Shown here piece by piece: positions 1-8,895 of a stretch of 64,000 nucleotides of DNA; the first letter of the stretch is position 1, and each line of letters begins with the position of its first letter. This DNA comes from Streptomyces roseifaciens. GTDB lineage: Bacteria; Actinomycetota; Actinomycetes; Streptomycetales; Streptomycetaceae. The stretch is taken from NCBI RefSeq assembly GCF_001445655.1, contig NZ_LNBE01000004.1, forward strand, positions 496,001-560,000, given 5' to 3'. The notes below the pieces were generated by a model. It made no database searches, was not told the DNA's origin, and saw only the letters and a list, made by a program, of their open reading frames with translations. A program made the translations under genes and the position numbers.

Positions 1-11
1 CGATCGCCGGG

Positions 12-797
12 GTGACCACCGACATATCGCTGTCGACCCTGCTCGTGCTCTGCCTCGCCGCGGCCGCGGCGGGGTGGATCGACGCGGTGGTGGGCGGCGG
101 CGGCCTCCTGCAGCTCCCGGCGCTCATGGTGGGCCTGCCGCACGTGCCGCCCGCACACGTCCTCGGCACCAACAAGGCCGTGGCCATCTGCGGCACCGCG
201 GCGGCGGCCGTCGCCTACGCCCGGCGCGCACCGGTGAACCCGCGCACGGCCCTGCGCATCGGCCTGGCCGCGCTCGGCGGCTCCCTGGCCGGGGCGGTCT
301 TCGCCACCGGCATCAGCAACGCCGTCCTGCGGCCCCTGATCATGGCCATTCTGCTGGCCGTGCTCGCCTTCGTGCTGCTGCGCCCCACCTTCGGTACGGC
401 CGTGCCCTCCGCCGAGCCGGTCTCCCGGCGCCGCACCCTCGCCGCGATCCTCGTCGCGGGCCTCGGCATCGGCTTCTACGACGGCCTCATAGGCCCGGGC
501 ACCGGCACCTTCCTCGTGCTCACCCTCGCCGCGATCCTCCACATGGACCTGGTGACGGCCTCCGGCACCGCCAAGATCGTCAACGTGTGCACCAACGTGG
601 GCGCCCTCGTCACCTTCTCCCTGCACGACTCCGTGATCTGGCAGGTCGCCGCCCCCATGGCGCTGTTCAACCTCACCGGCGGCGCGGTGGGGGCCCGGAT
701 GGCGCTCAAGCGGGGGAGCGGCTTCGTGCGGGCGGTGCTCCTCGTGGTGGTCGTGTCGCTGGTGTGCAAGCTGGGCTACGACCAGTGGGGCGGCTGA
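12..797 (+). CDS. TSUP-family (TauE/SafE) membrane transporter
   Basis: A predicted 261-aa inner-membrane protein made almost entirely of hydrophobic segments. It has the two-half layout of TSUP transporters: a glycine-rich GGGGLLQLPAL motif near residues 28-38 and a second, related motif (GFYDGLIGPGTGTFL) near residue 155. Members export or import sulfite, organosulfonates or similar anions; the substrate cannot be read from the sequence. The length fits the family, so the gene is probably complete, but the GTG start lies only 11 bases inside the window and an earlier start outside it cannot be excluded. Confidence 0.85.
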   Translation: MTTDISLSTLLVLCLAAAAAGWIDAVVGGGGLLQLPALMVGLPHVPPAHVLGTNKAVAICGTAAAAVAYARRAPVNPRTALRIGLAALGGSLAGAVFATGISNAVLRPLIMAILLAVLAFVLLRPTFGTAVPSAEPVSRRRTLAAILVAGLGIGFYDGLIGPGTGTFLVLTLAAILHMDLVTASGTAKIVNVCTNVGALVTFSLHDSVIWQVAAPMALFNLTGGAVGARMALKRGSGFVRAVLLVVVVSLVCKLGYDQWGG

Positions 798-806
798 CCG
801 GCTGGC

Positions 807-837
807 CTGCCCGGCTGCCCGGCTGCCCGGCTGCCCG
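807..837. repeat. 8-bp tandem repeat (CTGCCCGG)
   Basis: Three and a half perfect copies of an 8-bp GC-rich unit directly after the stop of the transporter gene. It lies outside any gene and is a candidate for slippage. No function is proposed. Confidence 0.7.
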
Positions 838-982
838 TCCGGGCCGGCCGTCCACGGCCGACCGGAGCACGACGAAAGGTAAAGCAGGAGGTAAAGCGAT
901 AGGTAAATCGGCCCGGCGCGATCCCGTACACAGCAGATGCGGTTAGCCTGTCGACTACCTTCCTGACGTGGTGGGGGTTCTC

Positions 983-1930
983 GTGCGTTTCTCCCGGTGG
1001 GGCCGGGTCCGATGGGTCCGGGCCGTGCTCGCGGGGCTCTATGTCGTCACCCTCGCGGCGGCCGTGCCCCGGGGGGCCGGAGGCCATGGCCGGGAGGGCA
1101 GCTGGTCCAGCGAAGAGGCCCGGCGGTTCTGGGGCCCGACACGGATGGAGCAGTCCGTGAACGGCAGCGGCAGCGGCGGAAGCGACGACGGTGCCGGCGG
1201 CGGCGCCGCGCCCGCCGCGCAGCGCATCACCGGCAGCGCCCGCCACTTCGACGGCGTGCCGTCCGTGGGCGTCCTGTTCTCCGTCGGCGAGGACATGCGC
1301 GACCACCACTGCACGGCCAGCGTGGTGCACAGCCCCAAGGGCAACCTGATCGTCACGGCCGGTCACTGCTCCGTCGGCTCCGACGCCGCCTTCGTCCCCG
1401 ACTACCGGGCCGGCGCCGACCGGCAGCCGTACGGCGTGTGGGCCGTGGACCGCGCCTTCGTCGACCCCCGCCGCTCCGACACCGGCCCGGGCTCCGACCT
1501 GGACTTCGCCTTCGCCACCGTCAGACCCGACGGCCGCGGCCGCCAGGTCGAGCGCGTCACCGGCGCCAACCGGCTGGTCCGCACCCCCGGTTACGTCAAC
1601 CGGGTCACGGTCATCGGCTACCCCGACGCCGATGACGACCCCGCCGACCAGGCCATTCGCTGCACGGCCATGACGACCCGCCTCGACGATCGCCGGCAGC
1701 TGCGGATGCGCTGCGACGGCTACGTCTCGGGCACCTCCGGCAGCCCCTGGCTGACCCACTTCGACGAGCGCACGAAGACGGGCGACCTCGTCGGGGTCCT
1801 CGGCGGCGTCAACGGGGGCGGGCCGGAGGGGGACGAGAGCGCGCAGATTTCGTACAGCCCGGTCAACGACGACGAGATCTTCAAGCTGTACCTGGACGCG
1901 ATAAACGGACGGGAGCCGCAGCGGGCCTGA
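983..1930 (+). CDS. secreted trypsin-like serine protease
   Basis: Predicted 315-aa S1/trypsin-fold protease. The N-terminus is basic and followed by a hydrophobic stretch ending near AAAV, which looks like a signal peptide. A Gly/Ser-rich segment (about residues 50-75) precedes the catalytic domain. The triad is visible: His in TAGHC (about residue 128), Asp in DLDFAF (about 172-174) and Ser in GTSGSPW (about 254). I prefer the GTG with a GGGGG purine run about 5 bases upstream; in-frame GTGs at 968 and 971 would add 4-5 residues. It is flanked by unrelated genes, so it is probably monocistronic. Substrate unknown. Confidence 0.85.
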   Translation: MRFSRWGRVRWVRAVLAGLYVVTLAAAVPRGAGGHGREGSWSSEEARRFWGPTRMEQSVNGSGSGGSDDGAGGGAAPAAQRITGSARHFDGVPSVGVLFSVGEDMRDHHCTASVVHSPKGNLIVTAGHCSVGSDAAFVPDYRAGADRQPYGVWAVDRAFVDPRRSDTGPGSDLDFAFATVRPDGRGRQVERVTGANRLVRTPGYVNRVTVIGYPDADDDPADQAIRCTAMTTRLDDRRQLRMRCDGYVSGTSGSPWLTHFDERTKTGDLVGVLGGVNGGGPEGDESAQISYSPVNDDEIFKLYLDAINGREPQRA

Positions 1931-1961
1931 CGCCCCCGCGGCTCCCCGCGCCCTTGCCGGC

Positions 1962-2004
1962 CCTCCTCCCGGCCTCCTCCCGGCCTCCTCCCGGCCTCCC
2001 CCCC
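1962..2004. repeat. 11-bp tandem repeat (CCTCCTCCCGG)
   Basis: About three and a half copies of an 11-bp pyrimidine-rich unit lie between the protease stop and the stop of the small convergent gene. The opposite strand is a purine-rich run. Intergenic, no gene involved. Confidence 0.65.
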
Positions 2005-2025
2005 CGGTCCTCCTCGTCGCCTCCC

Positions 2026-2391
2026 TCAGTCCTCCTCGTCCTCGCTGCCGGGCGTGTGACCGATCCAGCCGCCCTCCGGCTGCGACTGGGCGGAGCCGCC
2101 CACGTCCCGGTTGCGCACGTCGATGGCGCCGCCGCCGCCGTCGTGGTCGCTGCCGGCCGTGCCCTTGCTGCCGACGAGCGCGTTGGCCGTCCGGTCGACC
2201 TCCAGCCAGGAGTCGGCCCGTGAGTTGTCGACCACGAGGACGCCGACGTTGGAGGGGCCGATGCCCTTGGGGCAGGGCTCCGGCGGCTCGACCCGCACGC
2301 GGACGACGGCGGCGGCCTCGCCGCCCAGGAGCGTGCCGGCGATCACGGCGCCGGCGACGCCCGCGGCGAGGAGAGCGGTGCCACGGATCAC
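2026..2391 (-). CDS. small exported or membrane-anchored protein of unknown function
   Basis: 121-aa protein not recognised. It starts with a hydrophobic helix of about 25 residues (ALLAAGVAGAVIAGTLLGG), a signal peptide or single membrane anchor. A hydrophilic domain follows with one Cys (EPCPKG) and a very acidic C-terminus (GSEDEED). The GTG start overlaps the TGA stop of the upstream isocitrate-lyase/PEP-mutase-type gene in a GTGA arrangement, so translation is probably coupled. Longer in-frame readings upstream would only overlap that gene. The coupling is the one clue to function. Confidence 0.6.
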   Translation of the reverse strand: MIRGTALLAAGVAGAVIAGTLLGGEAAAVVRVRVEPPEPCPKGIGPSNVGVLVVDNSRADSWLEVDRTANALVGSKGTAGSDHDGGGGAIDVRNRDVGGSAQSQPEGGWIGHTPGSEDEED

Positions 2392-3251
2392 GCCGGGACC
2401 GCCTGCCGGTCCAGGCGCTGCCCGCCGATGTTCCGTTCCAGCAGGCGGGTGGAGCTCGCCACCCCGACTTCGCCGCCCGCCGCGGCGTCCGGCAGCCTCC
2501 CGTCGTCCTCCCGCAGGGCGGTCAGTGCCCCGTCGATCGCACGGTGCGCGGCGAAAAGGCACGGGGTGCTGTAAATGGCGAGATCGACGCCGAGTCCGGC
2601 GAGCTCGGTCAGCGAAAGGCGGGGCGATTTCCCGCCCGCGATCTGGTTGAACAGCAGCGGTTTGTCACCGATGACGGAACGGACCTTGCGAATCCACTCC
2701 ACGCTGCGCACCCCGTCGACCAGGACGACATCCGCACCCGTTTCCGCCAGGGCCGCCGCGCGGCGCAGGATCTCGTTCTCCTCGGTGGCATCGGTGCGCG
2801 CCACGACGAGCAGATCATTCCGGGCCGCCAGCACCAGTTCGAGTTTGTTCAGGTATTCGTCCAGCGGCAGGATGATCTTTCCGTCCGCGTGGCCGCACCG
2901 GCGCGGCCGCTTCTGGTCCTCCAGGATCACCCCGGAGGCGCCGGCCCGCTCCAGCCGCCGCACCACGTGGCACGCCACCTCGGGGTCGACGTAGCCGTCG
3001 TCGATGTCCACCAGGAGGTGGTGGCGGGGGAAGGCCGGGCGCAGGCGTTCCACGAAGCCGAGCATGTCGGGCCAGGCGATGAAGCCGATATCGGGGAGGC
3101 CGTAGTGGGACGCGGCGAATCCGAACCCGGATACGAAGAATCCGTTGTAGTGCTGCGCGGCGATGGAGGCCGAGTACATGTCGTAGATACCGATGAGGGG
3201 GGTGGTACCGGGCGCTGTGATGTCCTCCCGCAGGGCGGTGCCGTGGCGCAT
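2388..3251 (-). CDS. isocitrate lyase/PEP mutase superfamily enzyme
   Basis: 287-aa TIM-barrel protein of the PEP mutase/isocitrate lyase superfamily, whose members make or break C-C or C-P bonds next to an enolisable carboxylate and need Mg2+. Supporting motifs are a metal-binding DIDDGYVDPEVA block (about residues 88-99) and a loop EDQKRPRRCGHADGK (about 120-134). The CGH-containing loop is typical of lyases such as 2-methylisocitrate lyase rather than PEP mutase proper, so a C-C lyase is more likely than phosphonate synthesis. A good AGGAGG site precedes the ATG. No phosphonate or methylcitrate genes are nearby; the only partner is the coupled small protein downstream. Confidence 0.8.
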   Translation of the reverse strand: MRHGTALREDITAPGTTPLIGIYDMYSASIAAQHYNGFFVSGFGFAASHYGLPDIGFIAWPDMLGFVERLRPAFPRHHLLVDIDDGYVDPEVACHVVRRLERAGASGVILEDQKRPRRCGHADGKIILPLDEYLNKLELVLAARNDLLVVARTDATEENEILRRAAALAETGADVVLVDGVRSVEWIRKVRSVIGDKPLLFNQIAGGKSPRLSLTELAGLGVDLAIYSTPCLFAAHRAIDGALTALREDDGRLPDAAAGGEVGVASSTRLLERNIGGQRLDRQAVPA

Positions 3252-3595
3252 CTGTCCTCCTGACGTCCGGTTTCCGGCTAATTCACCGGAGTGGCGGCCA
3301 TACGCTGTCAGAAGATTCCGGGAGGTGTAAACGGCGCTTCAACGAATCACCAAGGAGAGGACTGGTGCGACAGTCCCTTTATATGGTCGGCAGTGGATTT
3401 CTGCAGGCAGGTCAGAGGCTCGCCGACGGGACGGCGTAGGGAAATGCGGCGCGCATCGTGGGCCGCGCGCGACGGCCCGGTCCTGACCCCGGCATACTCA
3501 CTCCGCGCGGCGCCCGCACGAGGAAGACGTAGCCGCGCTGGCCCGGAAGCCGTACGGGCCGTCGCCCCGGATTCCGCCCGCGCCTGCGCCCGGGC
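3252..3595. other. intergenic region with one possible 24-codon reading frame
   Basis: This 344-bp gap is less GC-rich in its first half than its surroundings. It probably contains the promoter for the lyase-type gene on the minus strand. On the plus strand, GTG at 3365 follows an AAGGAGAGG sequence at good spacing and opens a 24-codon frame ending at 3439 (MRQSLYMVGSGFLQAG...), but no plus-strand gene follows for about 1 kb. I see no convincing tRNA or other RNA gene. Confidence 0.35.
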
Positions 3596-4303
3596 TCACC
3601 GCCCGTCCGCCTCCGCCAGCGCCTGCTGGACGCCCGGCTCGTGCGGCCCCAGGAACCGCGGCCCCGGCCGGACGAGCGCATCCAGCGCCGCCTTCCCCGA
3701 GGCGAACACCTCGCGCGCGCCTCCCGCGTACCAGGTGACGTCGTGCTTGGCGGCCACGGCGACCCCGTACGCGTCGATGCCCGCGGCCCCGCACAGCGCC
3801 AGCGCCCGCCGGACGTGGAAGCCCTGGGTGATCAGCACCGCCTTCTTCACCCCGAAGACGCGGGCGGCGCGCGTGCACGAGTCCCAGGTGTCGAAGCCCG
3901 CGAAGTCGCTCACGATCCGCTCGCCGGGCACCCCGCGGTCCGTCAGGTACTTGCGCATCGCATCCGGCTCGTCGTACTCCACGCGGCTGTTGTCGCCGGT
4001 GACCAGCACGACGCGGACCTTGCCCGCCCGGTACAGCTCGACGGCCGCGTCCAGGCGGTGCGCCAGGTAGGGGGACGGCTCGCCCTCCCACAGGCCCGCG
4101 CCGAAGACCACGGCGACCGGCGCGGACGGCACGTCGGCAACGGTGCGCACGCGCGGCGCTGCCGCCGCGTACACCCACGTAACCGGCAGCAGCGCGAGCA
4201 CGCAGCCGGCCACGGCCGCCCACAGCAGCCGCCGTCTCTCCCGCCGCGTCCGCGGCATCCGCACCCGCATCCGCAGCACGCGGCCCCGCACCATGTCGAT
4301 CAT
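3596..4303 (-). CDS. SanA/YdcF-like DUF218 family envelope protein
   Basis: 235-aa protein with a basic N-terminus and one membrane helix (about residues 28-48), followed by a DUF218 domain. Family hallmarks are [30 protein letters not shown] and the later [15 protein letters not shown] and [11 protein letters not shown] blocks. The E. coli homologue SanA affects envelope permeability to vancomycin at high temperature; its reaction is unknown. The ATG has no strong ribosome site and a downstream start is possible. It diverges from dgt with about 105 bp between them, which should hold both promoters. Confidence 0.8.
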   Translation of the reverse strand: MIDMVRGRVLRMRVRMPRTRRERRRLLWAAVAGCVLALLPVTWVYAAAAPRVRTVADVPSAPVAVVFGAGLWEGEPSPYLAHRLDAAVELYRAGKVRVVLVTGDNSRVEYDEPDAMRKYLTDRGVPGERIVSDFAGFDTWDSCTRAARVFGVKKAVLITQGFHVRRALALCGAAGIDAYGVAVAAKHDVTWYAGGAREVFASGKAALDALVRPGPRFLGPHEPGVQQALAEADGR

Positions 4304-4408
4304 TCCTCCCCGTCGCCCGGTAAGAACGCCCCGGACGCACCGCAGGTTCCCGCTCCGCTCCAGCTCACGCCGTCGCTGCTGTCACACCCGGCGGTTACCG
4401 TCGGGGGT

Positions 4409-5734
4409 ATGAACGCAGCGGCACGCACTCCCGGCGAGAAGCCCGTCATCGCCGGATACGACGAGCAGGACCTGGAGCGCTGGGCGCCCGAGCCGGACAA
4501 GCGCCCCGGACGCACCGCCTTCCAGCGCGACCGGGCCCGCGTGCTGCACTCTGCGGCCCTGCGCCGGCTGGCCGGCAAGACCCAGGTCGTCACGCCCGGG
4601 GTCAGCGCCCAGGCCTGGGACGCCAGCCCCCGCACCCGCCTCACGCACTCCCTGGAGTGCGCCCAGGTGGGCCGCGAGCTCGGCGCGGCGCTCGGCTGCG
4701 ACCCCGATCTGGTGGAGGCCGCCTGCCTCGCGCACGACATGGGCCACCCCCCGTTCGGCCACAACGGCGAGCAGGCGCTCGACGAAGTCGCCGGCCCGTG
4801 CGGCGGTTTCGAGGGCAACGCCCAGTCGCTGCGCCTGCTCACCCGCCTGGAGCCCAAGCGGTTCGTCCCCAGCGACAGCACCGGCGAGCTCGTCAGCGTC
4901 GGCCTCAACCTCACGCGGGCCGCCCTCGACGCCGCCACCAAGTACCCCTGGCCGCGCGGCGGCCACCCCACCGACCCGTCCTCCCGCAAGTTCGGCGTCT
5001 ACGAGGACGACCTGCCCGTCTTCACCTGGCTCCGGCAGGGCGCCCCCGAGGGGCGGCAGAGCTTCGAGGCCCAGGTCATGGACTGGGCCGACGACGTCGC
5101 CTACTCCGTGCACGACGTCGAGGACGGCCTGCACGCCGGCCACCTCGACCCCAACGCGCTCCTCGCCGAGCCCGAGCGGCAGGACGTCTTCGCCGTCGCC
5201 GCCGGACGCTACGCCCCCGGCGCCGCGCCCGAAGAGCTCGCCGAGGCCCTCGACCGCCTCCTGGAACAGGAGTGGTGGCCGCACGGCTACGACGGATCCG
5301 CCGTAGCCCAGGCCCGCCTGAAGGACGCCACCAGCCAGCTCATCGGCCGCTTCTGCCTGGCCGCCGAGAGCGCCACCCGCGCCGCCTACGGCCCCGGCCG
5401 GCTCACCCGTTACGGGGCCGAGCTCGTCGTCCCCCGCGAAACCCGCCTCGAATGCGCCGTCTTGAAGGCCGTGGCCGACCGCTACGTGATGCAGCGCCCG
5501 GCCCAGGAGAAGCTCCGCGCCGACCAGCGCGTCGTCATCGCCGAGCTCGCCGAGGCCCTCACCGCCCGCGCCCCCGACGGCCTCGACCCGCAGTTCCGCT
5601 CCCTCTACGCGGCCGCCGCCGACGACGCGGGCCGCCAGCGCGCGGTCGTCGACCAGATCGCCGCCCTGACCGACGTCTCCGCGCGCTCCCTGCTCACCCG
5701 CCTCACCGACGGACGTGCTGTGTCAGAAGGGTGA
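4409..5734 (+). CDS. dgt: deoxyguanosinetriphosphate triphosphohydrolase (dGTPase)
   Basis: 441-aa HD-domain enzyme that hydrolyses dNTPs, classically dGTP to deoxyguanosine and triphosphate. Visible signatures are [20 protein letters not shown] near the N-terminus, [17 protein letters not shown], the metal-binding [18 protein letters not shown] and [15 protein letters not shown]. This is a full-length type I dGTPase. The ATG is preceded by GGGGGT. It stands at the head of a same-strand block with a flavoprotein, dnaG and an HrdA-type sigma factor, a nucleotide/replication context that fits its role in dNTP control. Confidence 0.95.
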   Translation: MNAAARTPGEKPVIAGYDEQDLERWAPEPDKRPGRTAFQRDRARVLHSAALRRLAGKTQVVTPGVSAQAWDASPRTRLTHSLECAQVGRELGAALGCDPDLVEAACLAHDMGHPPFGHNGEQALDEVAGPCGGFEGNAQSLRLLTRLEPKRFVPSDSTGELVSVGLNLTRAALDAATKYPWPRGGHPTDPSSRKFGVYEDDLPVFTWLRQGAPEGRQSFEAQVMDWADDVAYSVHDVEDGLHAGHLDPNALLAEPERQDVFAVAAGRYAPGAAPEELAEALDRLLEQEWWPHGYDGSAVAQARLKDATSQLIGRFCLAAESATRAAYGPGRLTRYGAELVVPRETRLECAVLKAVADRYVMQRPAQEKLRADQRVVIAELAEALTARAPDGLDPQFRSLYAAAADDAGRQRAVVDQIAALTDVSARSLLTRLTDGRAVSEG

Positions 5735-5901
5735 CCGAATGTCCACAGAATCCGAGGACTTCCCCCACACCATGCGGGTACTGACCCGTCCGGGGTAGTC
5801 CCTCTTCCGGCGGCGGGCCCCGTGCGGCAACCTCTGCACGGGCGATTCCGGCCGGGGGCGGTTCAACGCAGACGCACTGCGTGGCAGCGAGGAGGCAGCA
5901 A

Positions 5902-7179
5902 GTGGTCGACGCGAACCAGACGTTCGTCATCGTCGGAGGGGGCCTGGCCGGGGCGAAGGCCGCGGAGACCCTGCGCGCGGAGGGCTTCACCGGCCGGGTG
6001 ATCCTCATCTGCGACGAACGCGAGCATCCCTACGAGCGCCCACCGCTCTCCAAGGGCTATCTCACCGGCAAGGAGGACCGCGACAGCGTCTTCGTCCACG
6101 AGCCCGGCTGGTACGCCCAGGCCGACATCGAGCTGCACCTCGGCCAGCCCGCCGTCCACCTCGACCGCGCGGCCCGCTCCGTCCGCCTCGGCGACGGCAC
6201 CTGCGTCCACTACGACAAGCTGCTGCTGGCCACCGGCGCCGAGCCCCGCCGCCTCGACATCCCCGGCACCGGCCTCGCCGGCGTCCACCACCTGCGCCGC
6301 CTCGCCCACGCCGAGCGGCTGCGCGGCGTCCTCGCCTCCCTCGGCCGCGACAACGGCCACCTCGTCATCGCCGGCGCGGGCTGGATCGGCCTCGAAGTCG
6401 CCGCCGCCGCCCGCTCCTACGGTGCCGAGGTGACCGTCGTCGAACCCGAGCCCACGCCGCTGCACCCCGTCCTCGGCCCCGAGCTCGGCCAGCTCTTCAC
6501 CGACCTGCACAGCGAGCACGGCGTCCGCTTCCACTTCGGCGCCCGCCTCACCGAGATCACCGGCCAGGACGGCATGGTCCTCGCCGCCCGCACCGACGAC
6601 GGCGAGGAGCACCCCGCCCACGCCGTCCTCGCCGCCATCGGCGCCGCCCCCCGCACCGCCCTCGCCGAGGCCGCCGGCCTCGCCCTCGTCGACCGCGCCG
6701 ACGGCGGCGGCATCGCCGTCGACGCCTCCCTGCGCACCTCCGACCCCGAGATCTTCGCCGCGGGCGACGTCGCCGCGGCCGAGCACCCGTGGGTGGGCAC
6801 CCGCCTGCGCGTCGAGCACTGGGCCAACGCCCTCCACACCGGCCCCGCCGCCGCCCGCGCCATGCTCGGCCGGGAGATCGCCTACGACCGGGTGCCCTAC
6901 TTCTTCTCCGACCAGTACGACGTCGGCCTCGAGTACTCCGGCTACGCCCCGCCCGGCTCCTACGACCAGGTCGTCTGCCGCGGCGACGTCGGCAAGCGCG
7001 AGTTCATCGCCTTCTGGCTCGCCGAGGGACGGCTTCTCGCCGGGATGAACGTCAATGTGTGGGATGTCACGGAGACCGTCCAGAAGCTCATCCGCTCCGG
7101 TGCCCCGCTGGACCCCGACGCCCTCGCCGACCCCGCCGTGCCCCTCGACGCCCTGCTGCCCAGCCCCGCGCAGTCCTGA
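5902..7179 (+). CDS. FAD/NAD(P)-dependent ferredoxin reductase-like oxidoreductase
   Basis: 425-aa flavoprotein of the putidaredoxin/rhodocoxin reductase type, which passes electrons from NAD(P)H to a ferredoxin. It has an N-terminal FAD Rossmann motif (IVGGGLAGAKAAETLR), a central NAD Rossmann motif (VIAGAGWIGLEVAAAA, about residue 156) and the ATG-x-E-P-R and FAAGDVAA flavin motifs. I chose the GTG 8 bases after a GAGGAGG site; an in-frame GTG 21 bases upstream would overlap that site. No ferredoxin or P450 gene is nearby, so the partner is not encoded here. Confidence 0.88.
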   Translation: MVDANQTFVIVGGGLAGAKAAETLRAEGFTGRVILICDEREHPYERPPLSKGYLTGKEDRDSVFVHEPGWYAQADIELHLGQPAVHLDRAARSVRLGDGTCVHYDKLLLATGAEPRRLDIPGTGLAGVHHLRRLAHAERLRGVLASLGRDNGHLVIAGAGWIGLEVAAAARSYGAEVTVVEPEPTPLHPVLGPELGQLFTDLHSEHGVRFHFGARLTEITGQDGMVLAARTDDGEEHPAHAVLAAIGAAPRTALAEAAGLALVDRADGGGIAVDASLRTSDPEIFAAGDVAAAEHPWVGTRLRVEHWANALHTGPAAARAMLGREIAYDRVPYFFSDQYDVGLEYSGYAPPGSYDQVVCRGDVGKREFIAFWLAEGRLLAGMNVNVWDVTETVQKLIRSGAPLDPDALADPAVPLDALLPSPAQS

Positions 7180-7218
7180 CGGTCCCGGGCCGGCGGCCCC
7201 CGCCCGTAGAATTCACGC

Positions 7219-8772
7219 GTGGCAGGACGGATCAACGACGACGACGTGAAGGCGGTACGGGACGCGGTCCCGATCGACGCCGTCGTGTCCGAGTACCTCC
7301 AGTTGCGCAACGCGGGCGGCGGCAACCTCAAGGGCCTCTGCCCCTTCCACGACGAGAAGTCCCCGTCCTTCCAGGTCAGCCCGGCCAAGGGCCTCTTCTA
7401 CTGCTTCGGCTGCCAGGAGGGCGGGGACACGGTCGACTTCGTCATGAAGATCGACCACCTCTCCTTCGCCGAGACGATCGAGCGGCTGGCCGGCCAGGCC
7501 GGCATCACCCTGCGCTACGAGGAGGGCGGCTACACCCCGGGCCGCCAGCAGGGCGAGCGCATCCGCCTCGTCGAGGCCCACAAGCACGCCGCCAAGTTCT
7601 ACGCCGAGCAGCTCGGCAGCGCCGAGGCCGAGATCGGCCGGCAGTTCCTCGCGAGCCGCGGCTTCGGCCAGGAGGCCGCCGAGCACTTCGGCGTCGGCTA
7701 CAGCCCCGCCGGCTGGGACCACCTCACCCGCTTCCTGCGCGGCAAGGGCTTCAGCGACAAGGAACTGATCCTCTCCGGCCTCGCCCAGGAGAGCCGCGGC
7801 GGCCGGCCCATCGACCGCTTCCGCGGCCGCCTGATGTGGCCCATCCGCGACATCACCGGCGAAGTCGTCGGCTTCGGCGCGCGCAAGCTCCGCGACGACG
7901 ACAACGGCCCCAAGTACCTCAACACCCCCGAGACGCCGCTCTACCGCAAGTCGCACGTCCTCTACGGCATCGACCTCGCCAAGAAGGACATCGCCAAGAC
8001 CAGCCGGGCCGTCGTCGTCGAGGGCTACACCGACGTCATGGCCTGCCACCTGGCCGGCGTCACCACCGCCATCGCCACCTGCGGCACCGCCTTCGCCGGC
8101 GACCACATCAAGATCCTGCGCCGGCTGCTGATGGACAACTCCGGCGCGAAGGTGATCTTCACCTTCGACGGTGACGCCGCCGGGCAGCGCGCGGCGCTGC
8201 GGGCCTTCGAGGACGACCAGAAGTTCGCCGCGAGCACCAAGATCGCTGTCAGTCCCGGCGGGATGGACCCCTGCGAGCTCCGCCTCGCCGACGGCGACGA
8301 CGCCGTACGGCGACTGGTCGAGGAGAGCACCCCCCTCTTCGAGTTCGCGATCCGTTCCGTGGTCGCCCGGCACGCCGTCGAGGAGCCCGAGGGCCAGGCC
8401 GCCGCCCTGGAGGAGGCCGCGCCCATCGTGGCCAACATCAAGGACGGCTCCATCCGGCACCAGTACGCCGTGCGGCTCGCCGGCCTGCTGGGCATCCTCG
8501 ACACCCAGTTCGTCGTCATGCGCGTGGGACAGCTGGCCCGCTGGGCGCGCGAGCGCGGGGAGCGCGGCGGTCACCAGCAGCGCTCCGCCGTCCGGGCCGG
8601 CGTGCCGGCCCCCGGGTCCGGCGCCGGGCCCGCGGCGGGGCCCGACCACCACCGGACCGGCGGGGGGCCGGCCCCCCCCCCGCCGGTCCGGTGGTGGTCG
8701 GGCCCCGCCGCGGGCCCGGCGCCGGACCCGGGGGCCGGCACGCCGGCCCGGACGGCGGAGCGCTGCTGGTGA
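7219..8772 (+). CDS. dnaG: DNA primase, N-terminal and catalytic part (reading frame interrupted)
   Basis: DnaG makes RNA primers at the replication fork. This frame carries the CHC2 zinc finger (CPFHDEK...YCFGCQEGG, about residues 42-67), the RNA-polymerase core and the TOPRIM domain with VVEGYTDVMA and FTFDGDAAG. After LARWARERGERGG (about residue 450) it runs into an inverted copy of its own linker and stops at a TGA after 517 aa. The helicase-interaction domain lies further on in the same frame. Without a 735-bp duplicated/inverted block the two parts would join perfectly as a normal primase of about 647 aa. Because dnaG is essential, either the assembly is wrong here or the cell works with a split primase. 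Confidence 0.9.
   Translation: MAGRINDDDVKAVRDAVPIDAVVSEYLQLRNAGGGNLKGLCPFHDEKSPSFQVSPAKGLFYCFGCQEGGDTVDFVMKIDHLSFAETIERLAGQAGITLRYEEGGYTPGRQQGERIRLVEAHKHAAKFYAEQLGSAEAEIGRQFLASRGFGQEAAEHFGVGYSPAGWDHLTRFLRGKGFSDKELILSGLAQESRGGRPIDRFRGRLMWPIRDITGEVVGFGARKLRDDDNGPKYLNTPETPLYRKSHVLYGIDLAKKDIAKTSRAVVVEGYTDVMACHLAGVTTAIATCGTAFAGDHIKILRRLLMDNSGAKVIFTFDGDAAGQRAALRAFEDDQKFAASTKIAVSPGGMDPCELRLADGDDAVRRLVEESTPLFEFAIRSVVARHAVEEPEGQAAALEEAAPIVANIKDGSIRHQYAVRLAGLLGILDTQFVVMRVGQLARWARERGERGGHQQRSAVRAGVPAPGSGAGPAAGPDHHRTGGGPAPPPPVRWWSGPAAGPAPDPGAGTPARTAERCW
8538..8665 (+). repeat. 128-bp direct repeat, copy 1 (dnaG linker)
   Basis: These 128 bases encode the start of the DnaG interdomain linker (LARWARERGERGG...HHRTGG). 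An identical copy in the same orientation and frame lies exactly 735 bases downstream, and an inverted copy lies in between. The next bases differ between the two direct copies: only the downstream copy runs on into conserved primase sequence. Confidence 0.95.
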
Positions 8773-8876
8773 CCGCCGCGCTCCCCGCGCTCGCGCGCCC
8801 AGCGGCCGCCCGCCGATCTGCCGCAGGGGGAACCGGCGCACCTCGCCGACGAGGCGACGGGCTCCGGCGCGCCCGC
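8678..8876 (+). repeat. 199-bp inverted repeat, left arm
   Basis: This arm contains the inverted 128-bp dnaG linker copy followed by 71 bp not found in the intact part of dnaG. It matches the reverse complement of the right arm at all but one base by my reading (C/G difference in the GCTCCGG-C/G-GCGCC stretch). Confidence 0.9.
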
Positions 8877-8895
8877 GAGCGGGCTGGACGAGCCG

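Noticed and set aside
3365..3439. A 24-codon frame with a good ribosome site
   Set aside because: No downstream gene on the same strand to be controlled by it and no recognised similarity; kept only as a note in the intergenic entry.
5739..5798. A 19-codon frame (MSTESEDFPHTMRVLTRPG) after dgt
   Set aside because: Has a GAAGGG sequence upstream but is very short, with no conservation evidence available; not listed as a gene.
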